Positions 45,797 to 56,700 of a DNA stretch of 64,000 bases are shown here, one piece after another. The stretch is from the NCBI GenBank assembly GCA_025465095.1, contig JAODME010000002.1, positions 92,625-156,624 of the forward strand, given 5' to 3'. Within the stretch, counting starts at the first letter, position 1; each line of letters begins with the position of its first letter. Origin of the DNA: Microbacteriaceae bacterium (GTDB lineage Bacteria > Actinomycetota > Actinomycetes > Actinomycetales > Microbacteriaceae). Made by a program: the position numbers and the translations under genes. A model generated the notes under the pieces. The model did no database searches, was not told the origin of the DNA, and saw nothing but the letters and a program-made list of their open reading frames with translations.

Positions 45797-46432
45797 GTGG
45801 TGTTGCAGGCGTGCGTCTCCCGCCCGCTCGAGGTGGTCGAGGAGAGAACGCCGGAATCTGCTCACCGCACGATTGTCGGCATCGCCGGCTCGCCCGGTGC
45901 CGGCAAGACCACGATCGGAGAGTTACTCGTAGAGCGCCTCGGGGCGGGGGCGCAGCTCGTTTCGATGGACGGCTTCCACCTCGCGCAGACGCGGCTCGTC
46001 GAGCTCGGCCGACGCGACAGGATGGGTGCCCCCGACACCTTCGACGTCGCCGGCTTCGTCGAACTGCTCGCGTCGTTGCGCTTTTCCGCAGAATCGGTTG
46101 CTGCCCCCGGATTCGACCGCGTGACCGAGGAGGCCGTCCCGGGTGCCGTGCGTGTCGCTCCGGACACGCGCGTCGTCGTCGTCGAGGGCAACTACCTGCT
46201 GCACGATGACGGCGGCTGGGAGGCGGTCGCACCGCTTCTCGATGTCAGTTTGTTCGTGGCGGTCGGCCGCGAGATCCGTCTCGCCCGACTGGTCGAGCGC
46301 CACGAGCGCTTTGGCAAGTCCGGACCGGACGCCCGCGCGTGGGCGCTCGGCCCTGACGAGGCCAACGCGCGCCTCGTCGAGGCAACCTCGTCGCGTGCCG
46401 ACTACATTCTGCATCTCGGACCGCTCGGCTGA
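45797..46432 (+). CDS. Nucleoside/nucleotide kinase-family P-loop protein
   Basis: This 211-residue P-loop kinase of the uridine kinase/pantothenate kinase-like group has Walker A GIAGSPGAGKTT, then VSMDGFHLAQTRL and APDTFDVAGFVELL, and VVVEGNYLLHDDGGW, the pattern of fructose-type or nucleoside kinases such as FrcK. The substrate is unknown. The GTG at 45797 is chosen because GAGGAG lies 9 bases upstream and the family N-terminus is short. Confidence 0.8.
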   Translation: MVLQACVSRPLEVVEERTPESAHRTIVGIAGSPGAGKTTIGELLVERLGAGAQLVSMDGFHLAQTRLVELGRRDRMGAPDTFDVAGFVELLASLRFSAESVAAPGFDRVTEEAVPGAVRVAPDTRVVVVEGNYLLHDDGGWEAVAPLLDVSLFVAVGREIRLARLVERHERFGKSGPDARAWALGPDEANARLVEATSSRADYILHLGPLG

Positions 46433-46488
46433 TCCGCGCCGCGAACCGCCCGTTCGGCGGCCGGAACCTGCCGCCGCGCAGGCCGCGG

Positions 46489-47637
46489 TCAGCGTCGCCT
46501 CTCAACCTCTCGCCGCCGATCGCGGTCGGTGATGTCGAGTCCCGGCACCGGTGCCACTTGCTCATTCCACGATTTGATGATGGTCCAGGCGACGCCTGCG
46601 AGGGGCACCGACAGCAGGGTGCCGACGATTCCGCCGAGGATCGTGCCGGCGGTGAGGGCGAGCAGCACGACGAGTTCGTGCAGTTTGAGCGACTTGCCGA
46701 GCAGCACCGGGGCCAGGAAGTTGCCCTCGAGCTGGTTCACCGCGACGACCACGATCGTCACGATGAGAGCCGTCTGCAGGTCGTTGGTCACGAGGGCGAC
46801 AAGAGCCGCGAGGATGCCGGCGGAGGTCGCTCCGATGATGGGAATGAAGGCTCCGATGAAGGTGATGATCGCGAGCGGCAGCGCGAGCGGCACCTGCAGG
46901 ATGACGAGTGCACCGCCGATCACGACCGCATCGACGAGCGCGACGATCGCCGTGCCGCGCACATATCCGCCGAGGGTGTCGACCGCACGGTCGCCGGCGC
47001 GGCGTGCCTTTGCGTGGGACGTGGGATTCAGGGGCTTGATCAGAAAGGCCCAGATCCGTGGCCCGTCCTTGAGGAAGTAGAACAGGATGAAGACGCCGAG
47101 AACTATGCCGGTGATGACTTCGATCGCCGCCGCGACTCCGGCGAGCGCACCGGAACCGAACTGACTGCTCGTGACGAAGTCGATCACCGACTGGCGGGCG
47201 TCCTCGATCTGCTGCTGGTCGATGGGGATCGGTCCGTTGTTCACGAAGTCGACCACCTGATCGATACCGTCGCTCACCGACTGCTGCAGGGTATCGAACT
47301 GCGACTGCACGCCGACCACGACGAGGGTGATGATGCCTCCGAAGAGCGCCACACCGAGGAGCAGCGCGAGGAGTGCGGCGATCGCGTCGGGCATCCGTCG
47401 CTCGAGCACTGCCACGAGAGGGCGCAGCGACGACGCGAGAATGAGCGCGATCAGCACCGGAATGACCACGAGCTTGAGCTGGATCGTCGAATAGACGATC
47501 GCGACGACCACGATGAGGAGGAGCAGCACTTGCGCTGCCCTGATACCGGCTCGACCCAGCGGGTCGTTCCACAGGGGCGACGGTGGACGCCTGCGCGTCT
47601 CATCGATCGTCGGCTCCGGTCGTGACTTCCTGAACAT
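46489..47637 (-). CDS. AI-2E family transporter
   Basis: This 382-residue membrane protein has the AI-2E layout: two N-terminal segments, a soluble middle (QQSVSDGIDQVVDFVNNG), then a block of segments with the motif DGPRIWAFLIKPLNP and later FIPIIGATSAGILAALVAL. It is a putative exporter or Na+/H+ antiporter-like carrier, with unknown substrate here. The ATG at 47637 follows GAGGGG. The C-terminus ends in a basic tail. Confidence 0.88.
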   Translation of the reverse strand: MFRKSRPEPTIDETRRRPPSPLWNDPLGRAGIRAAQVLLLLIVVVAIVYSTIQLKLVVIPVLIALILASSLRPLVAVLERRMPDAIAALLALLLGVALFGGIITLVVVGVQSQFDTLQQSVSDGIDQVVDFVNNGPIPIDQQQIEDARQSVIDFVTSSQFGSGALAGVAAAIEVITGIVLGVFILFYFLKDGPRIWAFLIKPLNPTSHAKARRAGDRAVDTLGGYVRGTAIVALVDAVVIGGALVILQVPLALPLAIITFIGAFIPIIGATSAGILAALVALVTNDLQTALIVTIVVVAVNQLEGNFLAPVLLGKSLKLHELVVLLALTAGTILGGIVGTLLSVPLAGVAWTIIKSWNEQVAPVPGLDITDRDRRREVERRR

Positions 47638-47775
47638 ACTTCGCCCCTCGTCGTCAAGACTCGACAGTACAGGTTGGATGCGGCGCCGCCGATGGGCTTG
47701 CCGCCGTCCAGCCGATCGCCATACTGACCGCGGTACACTTGAGATTCCCAACCGACTGCCCATTTGGAGTTATCC

Positions 47776-48045
47776 GTGCCCATCATCGTCGTCGAGGTCA
47801 TGCCGAAGGCCGAATTGCTCGACCCGCAGGGCAAGGCCGTCGCCGGTGCGCTCGCCCGACGCGGGTCGTCATTCACGAACGTGAGGCTCGGCAAGCGATT
47901 CGAGTTGAGCTTCGAGGGCACCGCTGACGACGCCGCGCTCGTCGAAGCACGGGAACTCGCCGAGCAGATGCTCTCCAACTCTGTGATCGAAGACGTGGTG
48001 AGCGTGCACTTCGCTGCGGGCGTCTCGTCCGGGGCGGTCGCATGA
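47776..48045 (+). CDS. purS: Phosphoribosylformylglycinamidine synthase subunit PurS
   Basis: This 89-residue small subunit of the three-part FGAM synthase reads [17 protein letters not shown] and [10 protein letters not shown], typical of PurS, which helps join PurQ and PurL. The GTG at 47776 follows GGAG at 6 bases. It overlaps purQ by 4 bases. PurL is 3.7 kb away, beyond a transporter and the catalase-furA pair. Confidence 0.95.
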   Translation: MPIIVVEVMPKAELLDPQGKAVAGALARRGSSFTNVRLGKRFELSFEGTADDAALVEARELAEQMLSNSVIEDVVSVHFAAGVSSGAVA

Positions 48046-48740
48046 GCCGCATCGGCGTCATCACCTTCCCCGGCAGCCTCGACGACCGCGACGCCCAGCG
48101 CGCCGTGCGCATCGCCGGGGCAGAGCCAGTAGCCCTGTGGCACGGCTCGCACTCGCTTGAGGGCGTCGACGCGCTCGTACTGCCCGGCGGATTCAGCTAC
48201 GGCGACTACCTCCGTGCCGGCGCGATCGCCTCCCTCTCGCCGATCATGGCCGAGGTCGTCGACGCGGCGAACGGCGGCATGCCCGTGCTCGGAATCTGCA
48301 ACGGCTTCCAGATGCTTGCCGAGGCGCGCCTGCTTCCGGGAGGGCTCATCCGCAACGACCATGGCGCCTTCATCTGCCGGGATCAACGCCTGCGCGTAGA
48401 GAACGTGTCCACGGCCTGGACCTCGCAGTTCGCCGCGAACGCCGAGATCACCATTCCGTTGAAGAACGGCGAGGGCGGATTCATCGCGCCCGCCGATGAG
48501 CTCGCGAGGATCGAAGGCGAGGGGCGAGTCGTGTTCCGATACCTCGAGGTCAACCCGAACGGTTCCCTGAACGACATCGCGGGCGTCACGAACGAGCGCG
48601 GCAACGTCGTCGGGCTCATGCCGCACCCGGAGCACGCCGTCGAGGCTGGCTTCGGACCGGACACGGATGACGCGATGCGCTCCGGCACCGACGGGCTCAC
48701 CATCTTCACCTCGGCGATCGCCGCGCTCGTCGCCGCCTGA
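48042..48740 (+). CDS. purQ: Phosphoribosylformylglycinamidine synthase subunit PurQ
   Basis: This 232-residue glutamine amidotransferase subunit supplies ammonia to PurL. The nucleophile is Cys86 in LGICNGFQ, and the His-Glu pair is in [22 protein letters not shown] is also diagnostic. Its ATG overlaps the purS stop (ATGA), so the two subunits are made in step. Confidence 0.96.
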   Translation: MSRIGVITFPGSLDDRDAQRAVRIAGAEPVALWHGSHSLEGVDALVLPGGFSYGDYLRAGAIASLSPIMAEVVDAANGGMPVLGICNGFQMLAEARLLPGGLIRNDHGAFICRDQRLRVENVSTAWTSQFAANAEITIPLKNGEGGFIAPADELARIEGEGRVVFRYLEVNPNGSLNDIAGVTNERGNVVGLMPHPEHAVEAGFGPDTDDAMRSGTDGLTIFTSAIAALVAA

Positions 48741-48828
48741 CGAGCCGGGCTGATTCCGGTCGAGAAACGGCCGCGACTGGACGGGCGGCCTGCGTCGTCA
48801 GCGCGCTGGTCGCCGTATGCAGGACCGC

Positions 48829-50100
48829 TCAGCGGGGCGCGGGCTCCGCGAGCCGAGCGCGGCGCGGCGCGACTAGGACTGCGGCGGCGACAACGAACAG
48901 CACGAACAGCCCGGCCGACCATGCGAGGCCGGCGTAGCCGACCAGCGCGAGCACGGGACCTGCCAGGGCGCCGCCACCCGCCCCAGCGACGTTCATGACG
49001 AGGTCGGTGCGCCCCTGGACTCGAGTGCGCGCCGCCCCCGTGACGAGGTCGGCGACGAGGGCCGAACCAGAGACCGTGGAGGCGCTCCATCCGAGGCCGA
49101 GGAAGACGAGCCCGACCGTGACGAGCGCCGGGTCAAGTTCCCCGAACGCGACGACGGAGAGCCCGAGCGCGAAGAACGCCTGGCCGAGGAGGATGGTGCG
49201 GATGCGCCCCACGCGGTCGCTCAGCCAGCCGAACACGGGAGATAGCGCGAACATCCCGGCGATGTGGAGACTGATCGTGAAGCCGACGATCGTGAGCGAC
49301 GCGCCATGGTGCACGAGGTGCACGGGCGTCATCGACATCACCGACACCATCACCGCGTGGCTGATCGCGATGGCCGTGATCGCGAAGATGACGAGTGAGC
49401 GTGCCCTGACGGCGCCGTGCTCGCGAGCGATCTCCGGCGGTTGCGGCAGAGTGCGGCTGAGCAGGTACGGATCCGGATGCAGCCAAATCAGGTAGACGGC
49501 CGCGGCCGCGACCTGGGCCGAGACCGCTATCACGAACGACCCGGTCAACTCCGGCATCCCGAACGCCTTGGCGATCAGCTCGCCGGGACCGAACAGGTTC
49601 GGTCCGAGCACGGCACCGATCGTCGTCGACCAGACGACGAGCGACAGGTCGCGTCCGCGGCGGTCAGGGCTCGCCACATCCGTCGCCGCAAATCTGGACT
49701 GCAGGTTCACCGCCGCCCCGACTCCGAGCAGGCCGAACCCGAGAAGCAGCAATGGGAACACCACGAGCGCCGCCGCGATCACCGTGACGATCGCCCCGGA
49801 AGCGGCGGCGAGAACACCGACCGTGAGTGCCGGCCGGCGTCCGAGCCGTTGCGCGAGACGCGCGAGCGGGATCGCTGCCGCCGCCGCGCCGAGCGTGCTC
49901 AACGTGGCAGCGGCACCCGACCAGGCCTCGGATCCAGAGATCTCCGCCGCGAGAACGGCACCGATCGAGAGCGTGGATCCGATGCCGATCCCGCCCAGGA
50001 CCTGACCGGCAACGAGCACCCGAACCGTGCGGCGCTGAACCGCTTCCCGGTCGACGGATGCCGCGGCGCGGGCGAGCGGACGGAACTCGGAATTGGACAC
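48829..50100 (-). CDS. MFS transporter
   Basis: This 423-residue protein has about twelve hydrophobic segments and the MFS loop motif DRVGRIRTILLGQ between segments 8 and 9, matching LAQRLGRRPALTVG in the first half. It is probably a drug or metabolite exporter; the substrate is unknown. The GTG at 50100 was chosen because upstream codons look non-coding; no strong ribosome site is seen. Confidence 0.85.
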   Translation of the reverse strand: MSNSEFRPLARAAASVDREAVQRRTVRVLVAGQVLGGIGIGSTLSIGAVLAAEISGSEAWSGAAATLSTLGAAAAAIPLARLAQRLGRRPALTVGVLAAASGAIVTVIAAALVVFPLLLLGFGLLGVGAAVNLQSRFAATDVASPDRRGRDLSLVVWSTTIGAVLGPNLFGPGELIAKAFGMPELTGSFVIAVSAQVAAAAVYLIWLHPDPYLLSRTLPQPPEIAREHGAVRARSLVIFAITAIAISHAVMVSVMSMTPVHLVHHGASLTIVGFTISLHIAGMFALSPVFGWLSDRVGRIRTILLGQAFFALGLSVVAFGELDPALVTVGLVFLGLGWSASTVSGSALVADLVTGAARTRVQGRTDLVMNVAGAGGGALAGPVLALVGYAGLAWSAGLFVLFVVAAAVLVAPRRARLAEPAPR

Positions 50101-50213
50101 CCTGCACTCTGGCACGGCTGCGCGGAACCTGTCCACGGGTGAGGTGACACTCCACCTCGAATCCCCGCCAGATACGCTCCAACCTGACGAGGCCGCCCGC
50201 CGTGCACCCGGCG

Positions 50214-51743
50214 CTACGCGGGGATGCCGATCACCTCAGGGTCCTCGTTCGAGCCGGGCGCGACCGGCTCGAGCGCGGCGGCGACGCGAGCGCCGAGCTC
50301 CTGGTCGACCCGGCTCCAGTAGTCGAGCGCCCTCGCGAGGATCTCAGGGACTGTGACGTTGCCGACGTGCCCGGCGATGTTTGCGACGAGGCGGTCGCGT
50401 GCCGCGTCATCCAGAACCTCGCGGTAGAGGGTACCCGCCTGGCCGAAGTCGTCGTCCTCCGGATGCAACGTCGCGGCCGTGCGCTGAAGCTCACCGTCTG
50501 ATTCCCAGCCCGCGCTGTCACCCGCACGCGCCGGGTCGGCCGCTGCCCCGCCGAACGAGTTCGGTGCATAGTTCGGGATAGCCGGCGAGTTGAAGGCGAA
50601 GCGGCCTGCGCCGTCCTGCGAGTAGTTCTGCACGGGCGCGGCGTGCGGCGCGTTCACCGGCAGCTGAGCGTGGTTGGTGCCGACCCGGTAGCGGTGGGCG
50701 TCCGCGTAGCTGAAGATGCGCGCGAGCAGCATCTTGTCGGGGCTCGCCGCGATGCCGGGTACGAAGTTCGACGGGGCGAACGTGGCCTGCTCGATTTGGG
50801 AGAAGTAGTTCTCGGGGTTGCGGTTGAGCGTGAGCCGCCCGACGGGAATCAGAGGGTAGTCGGCGTGCGGCCACACCTTCGTCAGGTCGAACGGGTTGAA
50901 GCGGTATGCGGCGGCATCGGCGTACGGCATGACCTGGACGGAGAGGTCCCAGGTCGGGAAGTCGCCCCGGTTGATCGCCGATGACAGATCGCGGATGTGG
51001 AAGTCTGCGTCTTCCCCTGCGATGCGGTCCGCGTCATCCTGGCTCAGGATCTTGATGCCCTGGTTGGTCTTGAAGTGGTACTTGACCCAGAAGCGCTCGC
51101 CCGCCGCGTTGATCCACTGGTAGGTGTGCGACCCGAAGCCGTCCATGTGACGCCAGGATGCCGGCAGCCCGCGGTCACCCATCAGCCAGGTGACCTGGTG
51201 GGCGCTCTCCGGCGAGAGGGACCAGAAGTCCCACTGCATGTCGTGGTTGCGCAGGTGCGTTCCCGGCAGACGCTTCTGGGAGTGGATGAAGTCGGGGAAC
51301 TTGATCCCATCGCGGATGAAGAAGACCGGGGTGTTGTTTCCCACGAGGTCGTAGTTGCCCTCGGTCGTGTAGAACTTCAGCGCGAAGCCGCGCGGGTCTC
51401 GCCACGTGTCGGGGCTGCCCTGCTCGCCCGCGACGGTCGAGAACCTGGTGAGGGTCTCCGTCACCACACCTGGCTGGAAGAGTGCCGCTCGCGTGTACCG
51501 TGACACGTCTTCCGTCGTCTCGAATGTTCCGAACGCGCCGCCGCCCTTTGCATGCACGACCCGCTCCGGCATCCGTTCGCGGTTGAACTGGGCGAGCTTC
51601 TCCACGAGGTAGTGATCGTGCAACGGGATGGGGCCATCGGCTCCGACACTCTGCGAATGGTCGTCGCTCGCGACCGGGGCGCCGCTCTGCGTCGTGCTGA
51701 AGGGTCGGGTCGCGCCGGGGGTGATGGTGTTCTCGTGCGGCAT
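50214..51743 (-). CDS. katA: Heme catalase
   Basis: This 509-residue monofunctional catalase breaks down hydrogen peroxide. The distal His64 is in [12 protein letters not shown], the distal Asn137 in [11 protein letters not shown], and the proximal heme-ligand Tyr in [14 protein letters not shown]. It is a small-subunit type, near the usual length. AAAGAGAG precedes the ATG. It is 19 bases downstream of the Fur-family gene, the classic furA-kat arrangement, so peroxide or iron probably controls it. Confidence 0.94.
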   Translation of the reverse strand: MPHENTITPGATRPFSTTQSGAPVASDDHSQSVGADGPIPLHDHYLVEKLAQFNRERMPERVVHAKGGGAFGTFETTEDVSRYTRAALFQPGVVTETLTRFSTVAGEQGSPDTWRDPRGFALKFYTTEGNYDLVGNNTPVFFIRDGIKFPDFIHSQKRLPGTHLRNHDMQWDFWSLSPESAHQVTWLMGDRGLPASWRHMDGFGSHTYQWINAAGERFWVKYHFKTNQGIKILSQDDADRIAGEDADFHIRDLSSAINRGDFPTWDLSVQVMPYADAAAYRFNPFDLTKVWPHADYPLIPVGRLTLNRNPENYFSQIEQATFAPSNFVPGIAASPDKMLLARIFSYADAHRYRVGTNHAQLPVNAPHAAPVQNYSQDGAGRFAFNSPAIPNYAPNSFGGAAADPARAGDSAGWESDGELQRTAATLHPEDDDFGQAGTLYREVLDDAARDRLVANIAGHVGNVTVPEILARALDYWSRVDQELGARVAAALEPVAPGSNEDPEVIGIPA

Positions 51744-51762
51744 AGCTCTCTTTCGGTTGTGG

Positions 51763-52233
51763 TTACGTGGATGAAAGTCGGTCGTGGACGGCGGATGCTG
51801 CGGCCGCTTCCGATTGCGCGGCGGCCTGGCATTTCGGGCACAGCCCCCAGAAAGTGATCTCCGCCGATTGAACGGTGAATCCGTTTGTGGCGGACGGCGC
51901 GAGACAGGGGGCGTCACCGTGCACGCAGTCGACGTCGGCGACGGCGCCGCACGTCGTGCAGACGATGTGGTGGTGGTTGTCGCCGACGCGGCGCTCGTAG
52001 CGCGCGGGCGACCCAGCGGGCTCGATCCGGCGGAGCACACCGGCTGTGGTCAGCGCTCCGAGCACACCGTAGACGGCCTGCAGGGACGTGCCGGGGAGCT
52101 CGAGGCGCACGGCGCCGAAGAGATCGTCGGCGCCGGCGTGCGGCGCGTTCTCGATGGCGGCGAGAACGGCAAGACGCGGAGCGGTGACCTTGAGTCCGGC
52201 CTCGCGGAGCACGGCGTGCAGCTGGGTGATCAT
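51763..52233 (-). CDS. furA: Fur-family peroxide/iron-responsive regulator
   Basis: This 156-residue Fur-family repressor has the winged helix ([25 protein letters not shown]), the metal site near His87-His89 (DNHHHIVC), and two zinc cysteine pairs, Cys92/Cys95 and Cys132/Cys135. Gene order upstream of a catalase fits FurA, CatR or PerR. It would repress the operon including itself. An imperfect palindrome lies 23 bases before its ATG. Confidence 0.9.
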   Translation of the reverse strand: MITQLHAVLREAGLKVTAPRLAVLAAIENAPHAGADDLFGAVRLELPGTSLQAVYGVLGALTTAGVLRRIEPAGSPARYERRVGDNHHHIVCTTCGAVADVDCVHGDAPCLAPSATNGFTVQSAEITFWGLCPKCQAAAQSEAAAASAVHDRLSST

Positions 52234-52255
52234 TACCCCCAGTCAACCACTTGTC

Positions 52256-52268
52256 TTGAGTAATTCAA
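52256..52268. promoter_or_regulatory. Candidate Fur/PerR operator upstream of furA-katA
   Basis: TTGAGTAATTCAA holds a TTGA/TCAA inverted repeat with a 5-base centre in an A+T-rich patch 23-35 bases before the furA start. Size and base content fit half of a Fur/PerR box and an autoregulated promoter, but it is shorter than the full consensus. Confidence 0.4.
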
Positions 52269-52433
52269 AACACCGGCGTGTTGTCGCGCCAAGCGCCAGG
52301 CCGGAACGCCCAGATATCGCCGGCGATGCACGGCACCCGCCGCGAGCTGCCCGGCGGGACGCGGCAGGCACTCAAGCGCCACGGGTAGGATTGCGGACGT
52401 ACGCTTCCCCACGAAATTCTGGAGTTCTTCCGC

Positions 52434-54764
52434 GTGAGCGCAGCCGCAAACATCCCCGCAATGACGCCCGCACGACCGGCCCCGGATTCGGTGACCAACG
52501 CCGCCGCGACTCCGGACAAGGAGCAGCCCTACGGCGCTCTGGGGCTCAAGCCCGACGAGTATGCGCGAATCCGGGAGATTCTCGGTCGTCGCCCGACGAG
52601 CGGTGAGCTCGCGATGTACTCGGTGATGTGGAGCGAGCACTGCTCCTACAAGAGCTCGAAGACGTATCTGCGCCAGTTCGGCACGAAGACCACCGAGAAG
52701 ATGCGCAAGAACCTCATGGTGGGCATGGGCGAGAACGCGGGCGTCGTCGACGTCGGCGAGGGCTGGGCCGTCACGTTCAAAATCGAGTCCCACAATCATC
52801 CGTCCTACATCGAACCGTTCCAGGGCGCAGCCACCGGCGTCGGCGGCATCGTGCGCGACATCATCTCGATGGGCGCGCGGCCGGTCGCCGTGATGGACGC
52901 ACTGCGCTTCGGCGCGATCGATTCCGATGACACGGCTCGCGTCGTACACGGAGTGGTGTCGGGTATCTCGTTCTACGGCAATTGCCTCGGCCTGCCGAAC
53001 ATCGGCGGCGAGACCTACTTCGACTCCGTTTACCAGGCGAACCCGCTCGTCAACGCGCTCGCGGTCGGCGTGCTGCGGCACGAGGACCTGCACCTCGCCA
53101 ACGCCCGCGGTGTCGGCAACAAGGTCGTGCTGTTCGGAGCCCGCACCGGTGGAGACGGAATCGGCGGGGCATCCATCCTCGCGTCCGACTCGTTCTCGGA
53201 AGGCGGCCCGACGAAGCGCCCCGCGGTACAGGTGGGCGACCCGTTCGCCGAGAAGGTACTCATCGAGTGCTGCCTCGAACTCTTCCAGCAGGGTCTCGTC
53301 GAAGGCATCCAAGACCTCGGCGCGGCCGGCATCAGCTGCGCGACGAGCGAGCTGGCCAGCAACGGCGATGGCGGCATGTTCATCGAGCTCGACAATGTAC
53401 TCCTGCGCGATCCGAGCCTCACGGCCGAGGAAATCCTCATGTCGGAGAGCCAGGAGCGGATGATGGCCATCGTCACGCCCGAGAAGCTGGCCGGATTCCT
53501 GGCTGTCGTCGCGAAATGGGACGTGGAGACGAGCGTGCTCGGCGAGGTGACCGACACCGGCCGGCTCATCATCAACTGGCAGGGCGAAGAAATCGTGAAC
53601 GTCGAGCCGCGCACGGTCGCGGTCGACGGACCGGTGTACGACCGCCCCGTTGCCTACCCGGCCTGGATCGACGCGCTCAACGCCGACTCCGCCGCTTCGC
53701 TCCCCCGGCCGTCGTCCCCGGACGAGCTGCGAACGCAGCTGCTCGCCCTCGTCGGCAGCGCGAACCTCGCCGACAAGAGCTGGATCACCGACCAGTACGA
53801 CAGGTACGTGCTCGGCAACACCGCCCTGTCGTTCCCCGACGACGGCGGGATGGTGCGCGTCGACGAGGAGTCCGGCCTGGGGTTCGCCGTCGCGACAGAC
53901 GCGAACGGCCGCTACTGCCAGCTCGACCCATACCAGGGTGCGCAGCTCGCACTCGCCGAGGCGTTCCGAAATGTCGCCGTCACGGGCGCGACACCCGTCG
54001 CCGTCTCCGACTGCCTCAACTTCGGCTCCCCCGAGAACCCCGAGGTCATGTGGCAGTTCTCTCGCGCGGTCGAGGGTCTGGCCGACGGATGCCTCGAACT
54101 CGAGATTCCCGTCACCGGCGGCAATGTCTCCTTTTACAACCAGACCGGTGACGTGCCGATCCACCCGACGCCGGTCGTCGCGGTGCTCGGCGTGATTGCC
54201 GACGTCGGCAAGCGCATACCGTCCGGCTGGCAGGACGAGGGCAACAACATCTACCTGCTCGGCACGACGTCGCTCGAGCTCGACGGCTCGGCGTGGGCCG
54301 GCGTCGTCCACTCGCACCTCGGCGGACGACCGCCGGCCGTAGACCTCGCCGCTGAGCAGGCACTCGCCGCGCTCATCGCGGCCGGCAGTGAGCAGTCGCT
54401 TCTTGCCTCGGCGCACGACCTCGCTGACGGCGGGCTCGCCCACGCGATCGTCGAATCCGTGCTGCGATTCGGAGTCGGCGCACGCGTCTGGCTGGACGAG
54501 ATCGTGTCGCGGGACGGCGTGGACGTCGCGACGGCCCTCTTCAGCGAGTCGACCGGCCGGGTGCTCGTTTCGGTGCCACGCGAGGACGACGTGAAGTTCC
54601 AGGGACTCTGCGAGGGACGCGGATACCCGGTGCTGCGCATCGGAGTCACCGACAACTCAGGCGAGCTCGAGGTGCAGGACCAGTTCACGGTGCGGCTCGA
54701 CGAGCTGGCGCGGGTACACCGCGGCACACTGCCGCAGCACTTCGGGGCCGTCGTCGGGCAGTAG
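52434..54764 (+). CDS. purL: Phosphoribosylformylglycinamidine synthase subunit PurL
   Basis: This 776-residue small-type PurL amidates FGAR with ATP, needing PurS and PurQ for ammonia. Conserved blocks are [57 protein letters not shown] and [12 protein letters not shown]. The GTG at 52434 has GGAG 9 bases upstream. It lies apart from purSQ. The first 30 residues are Ala/Pro-rich and not conserved. Confidence 0.96.
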   Translation: MSAAANIPAMTPARPAPDSVTNAAATPDKEQPYGALGLKPDEYARIREILGRRPTSGELAMYSVMWSEHCSYKSSKTYLRQFGTKTTEKMRKNLMVGMGENAGVVDVGEGWAVTFKIESHNHPSYIEPFQGAATGVGGIVRDIISMGARPVAVMDALRFGAIDSDDTARVVHGVVSGISFYGNCLGLPNIGGETYFDSVYQANPLVNALAVGVLRHEDLHLANARGVGNKVVLFGARTGGDGIGGASILASDSFSEGGPTKRPAVQVGDPFAEKVLIECCLELFQQGLVEGIQDLGAAGISCATSELASNGDGGMFIELDNVLLRDPSLTAEEILMSESQERMMAIVTPEKLAGFLAVVAKWDVETSVLGEVTDTGRLIINWQGEEIVNVEPRTVAVDGPVYDRPVAYPAWIDALNADSAASLPRPSSPDELRTQLLALVGSANLADKSWITDQYDRYVLGNTALSFPDDGGMVRVDEESGLGFAVATDANGRYCQLDPYQGAQLALAEAFRNVAVTGATPVAVSDCLNFGSPENPEVMWQFSRAVEGLADGCLELEIPVTGGNVSFYNQTGDVPIHPTPVVAVLGVIADVGKRIPSGWQDEGNNIYLLGTTSLELDGSAWAGVVHSHLGGRPPAVDLAAEQALAALIAAGSEQSLLASAHDLADGGLAHAIVESVLRFGVGARVWLDEIVSRDGVDVATALFSESTGRVLVSVPREDDVKFQGLCEGRGYPVLRIGVTDNSGELEVQDQFTVRLDELARVHRGTLPQHFGAVVGQ

Positions 54765-54813
54765 CCGGGGCATCCGTTCCGCTTGGCGCGCTCGTAACCC
54801 TTTCCGGAACTGC

Positions 54814-55143
54814 CTAAAGCTCCACGGCGCCGGCGATCTCCTCGTGATGGTGGATGACCTCGGCGACGATGAAGTTCAGGAACTTCTCGGCGAACGCGGG
54901 GTCGAGGTGAGACTCCTCGGCCAGCGCCCGAAGCCGGGCGATCTGCACTCGCTCGCGTTCCGGGTCGGATGCCGGAAGCCCGCCAGCCGCCTTGAGCTGT
55001 CCCACCTGCTGGGTGAACTTGAATCGTTCCGCGAGCAGGTGAACCAGCGCGGCATCGATGTTGTCGATGCTCTGCCGGATGCTCGTGAGAGCGTCCATCA
55101 ATGCGCGATCCTCGGCGGTGTGCGGTTCCTGACTCAGTTCCAT
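54814..55143 (-). CDS. Chorismate mutase (AroQ class)
   Basis: This 109-residue all-helical protein has the CM_2 pattern: LTSIRQSIDNIDAALVHLLAERFKFTQQVGQLK and DPERERVQIARLRALAEE. It would turn chorismate to prephenate for Phe and Tyr synthesis. TAGATT at 55150-55155 sits at -12 to -7 from the ATG without a ribosome site, so it is likely leaderless. Confidence 0.88.
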   Translation of the reverse strand: MELSQEPHTAEDRALMDALTSIRQSIDNIDAALVHLLAERFKFTQQVGQLKAAGGLPASDPERERVQIARLRALAEESHLDPAFAEKFLNFIVAEVIHHHEEIAGAVEL

Positions 55144-55208
55144 GCTTCGAATCTAGCGCGACAGACGCGTCGGCCGTTCCTCGGCCTGGATCGAGTAAGC
55201 GGCATCGC

Positions 55209-55979
55209 CTAGAACGGGAACAGCAACCGGTTCAGGAACTGCTTGGTGCGCTCCTCACGCGGCGCGGTGAACAGCTGCTGCGGCGCGCCGCGCTCGACAA
55301 TGACTCCGCCGTCGAGAAACAGCACCTCGTCGGCCACTTGCCTGGCGAAGGTGAGCTCGTGGGTGACGACCACCATCGTCCAGCCGTCGTCGGCGAGCTC
55401 CTTCATGACGGTGAGCACGTCGCCGACCAGCTCCGGGTCGAGCGAGGACGTCGGCTCGTCGAAGAGCAGGAGCTGCGGCCGCAGCGCGAGGGCGCGCACG
55501 ATGCCGACCCGCTGCTGCTGGCCGCCGGAGAGCTCGAACGGGTAGGCGCCCCGCTTGTCCGCGAGCCCCACCCGGTCGAGCAGGGCGAGCGCCTCCGCCT
55601 CGACTTCCGCGCGCGGGCGCCGTTGCACGACGAGCGGCCCCTCGGTCACGTTCTCGAGCACCGTCTTGTGCGGGAACAGGTTGTAGTGCTGAAACACCAT
55701 CGCCGAGCGGTCGCGCAGCGCCGCAAGCTGCTTCGCGCCGACCTTGCCTGAGAAGTCGAGCACGAAGTCTCCGCCGACCGTCACTGTGCCGCCGTCCGGC
55801 TGTTCGAGGCCGTTCAGCGACCGAAGCACGGTCGTCTTGCCGGAACCGGAGGGGCCGATCAGCACGAGCACCTTCCCGCGGTCGACCGTGAGGTCGATCG
55901 AGCGGAGGACCTCATGGTCGCCGAACGACTTCGACAGACCAGACACCCCGAGAACCGGCGCGACCTCAGTGGGCGACAT
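55209..55979 (-). CDS. Amino-acid (probable cystine) ABC transporter, ATP-binding protein
   Basis: This 256-residue ATPase of the polar amino acid family has Walker [10 protein letters not shown] at 42-50, the signature [11 protein letters not shown] and Walker [15 protein letters not shown]. It is the third gene of the importer operon, overlapping the permease by 14 bases. Substrate is inferred from the binding protein. Confidence 0.93.
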   Translation of the reverse strand: MSPTEVAPVLGVSGLSKSFGDHEVLRSIDLTVDRGKVLVLIGPSGSGKTTVLRSLNGLEQPDGGTVTVGGDFVLDFSGKVGAKQLAALRDRSAMVFQHYNLFPHKTVLENVTEGPLVVQRRPRAEVEAEALALLDRVGLADKRGAYPFELSGGQQQRVGIVRALALRPQLLLFDEPTSSLDPELVGDVLTVMKELADDGWTMVVVTHELTFARQVADEVLFLDGGVIVERGAPQQLFTAPREERTKQFLNRLLFPF

Positions 55980-56625
55980 AGCGATCCAATCTCTTCTCTA
56001 CCCGCGACTGGACGGTCGAGAGCACGAGGCAGATCACCCAGTAGACGAGCGCCGCCTCGAGGAAGAGCAGCATGAACTGTTGACTGAACGCGGCGACCTG
56101 CTGCGCCTCACGAAAGAGCTCCGTCACAAGGATGAGCGACGCGAGCGAGGTGTCCTTCACGAGGCTGATGAACGTGTTCGACAGCGGCGGTACCGAGACG
56201 CGGGCCGCCTGGGGAAGGATGATTCGGCGCAACGAGACCGAGCGGGACATTCCGACCATGTATCCGGCCTCCCACTGCCCCTGCGGCACCGAGAGGATCG
56301 CTGCGCGGATCACCTCGGCCGCATAGCCGCCGACGTTGAGAGAGAACGCGATGATGGCGCTCGGCCACGGGTCGAGGACGATTCCGATCGAGGGCAGCCC
56401 GTAGAAGATCACGAACAGCTGCACGAGCAGTGGTGTGCCGCGGATCACGGAGATGTAGAACCGGGCGAGCGCCGACAGGATCTTGATCCCGGAGATCCGT
56501 GCGAGTGCCACGAACAGGGCGATCACGAGCCCGACGGCGAAGGAACTGAGTGCGAGCGGGATGGTTCCGGTCAGGCCGCCGAGCGCGATCGGCCCGAGCG
56601 AGGTCCAGAAGAGATCCCAGTCCAC
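55966..56625 (-). CDS. Amino-acid (probable cystine) ABC transporter, permease
   Basis: This 219-residue permease of the HisMQ type has about five segments and the EAA loop [22 protein letters not shown]. Only one permease gene is present, so it likely works as a homodimer. The GTG start follows GGAGAGGAG. It lies between the binding-protein and ATPase genes. Confidence 0.93.
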   Translation of the reverse strand: MDWDLFWTSLGPIALGGLTGTIPLALSSFAVGLVIALFVALARISGIKILSALARFYISVIRGTPLLVQLFVIFYGLPSIGIVLDPWPSAIIAFSLNVGGYAAEVIRAAILSVPQGQWEAGYMVGMSRSVSLRRIILPQAARVSVPPLSNTFISLVKDTSLASLILVTELFREAQQVAAFSQQFMLLFLEAALVYWVICLVLSTVQSRVEKRLDRYVAH

Positions 56626-56700
56626 TCAGTGTCTCCTCTCCGGCCGGTCTCCCGGTCTGATCAGCCAACGGGCGGATGCTGCCGCTTCGGCCGCATGGAC

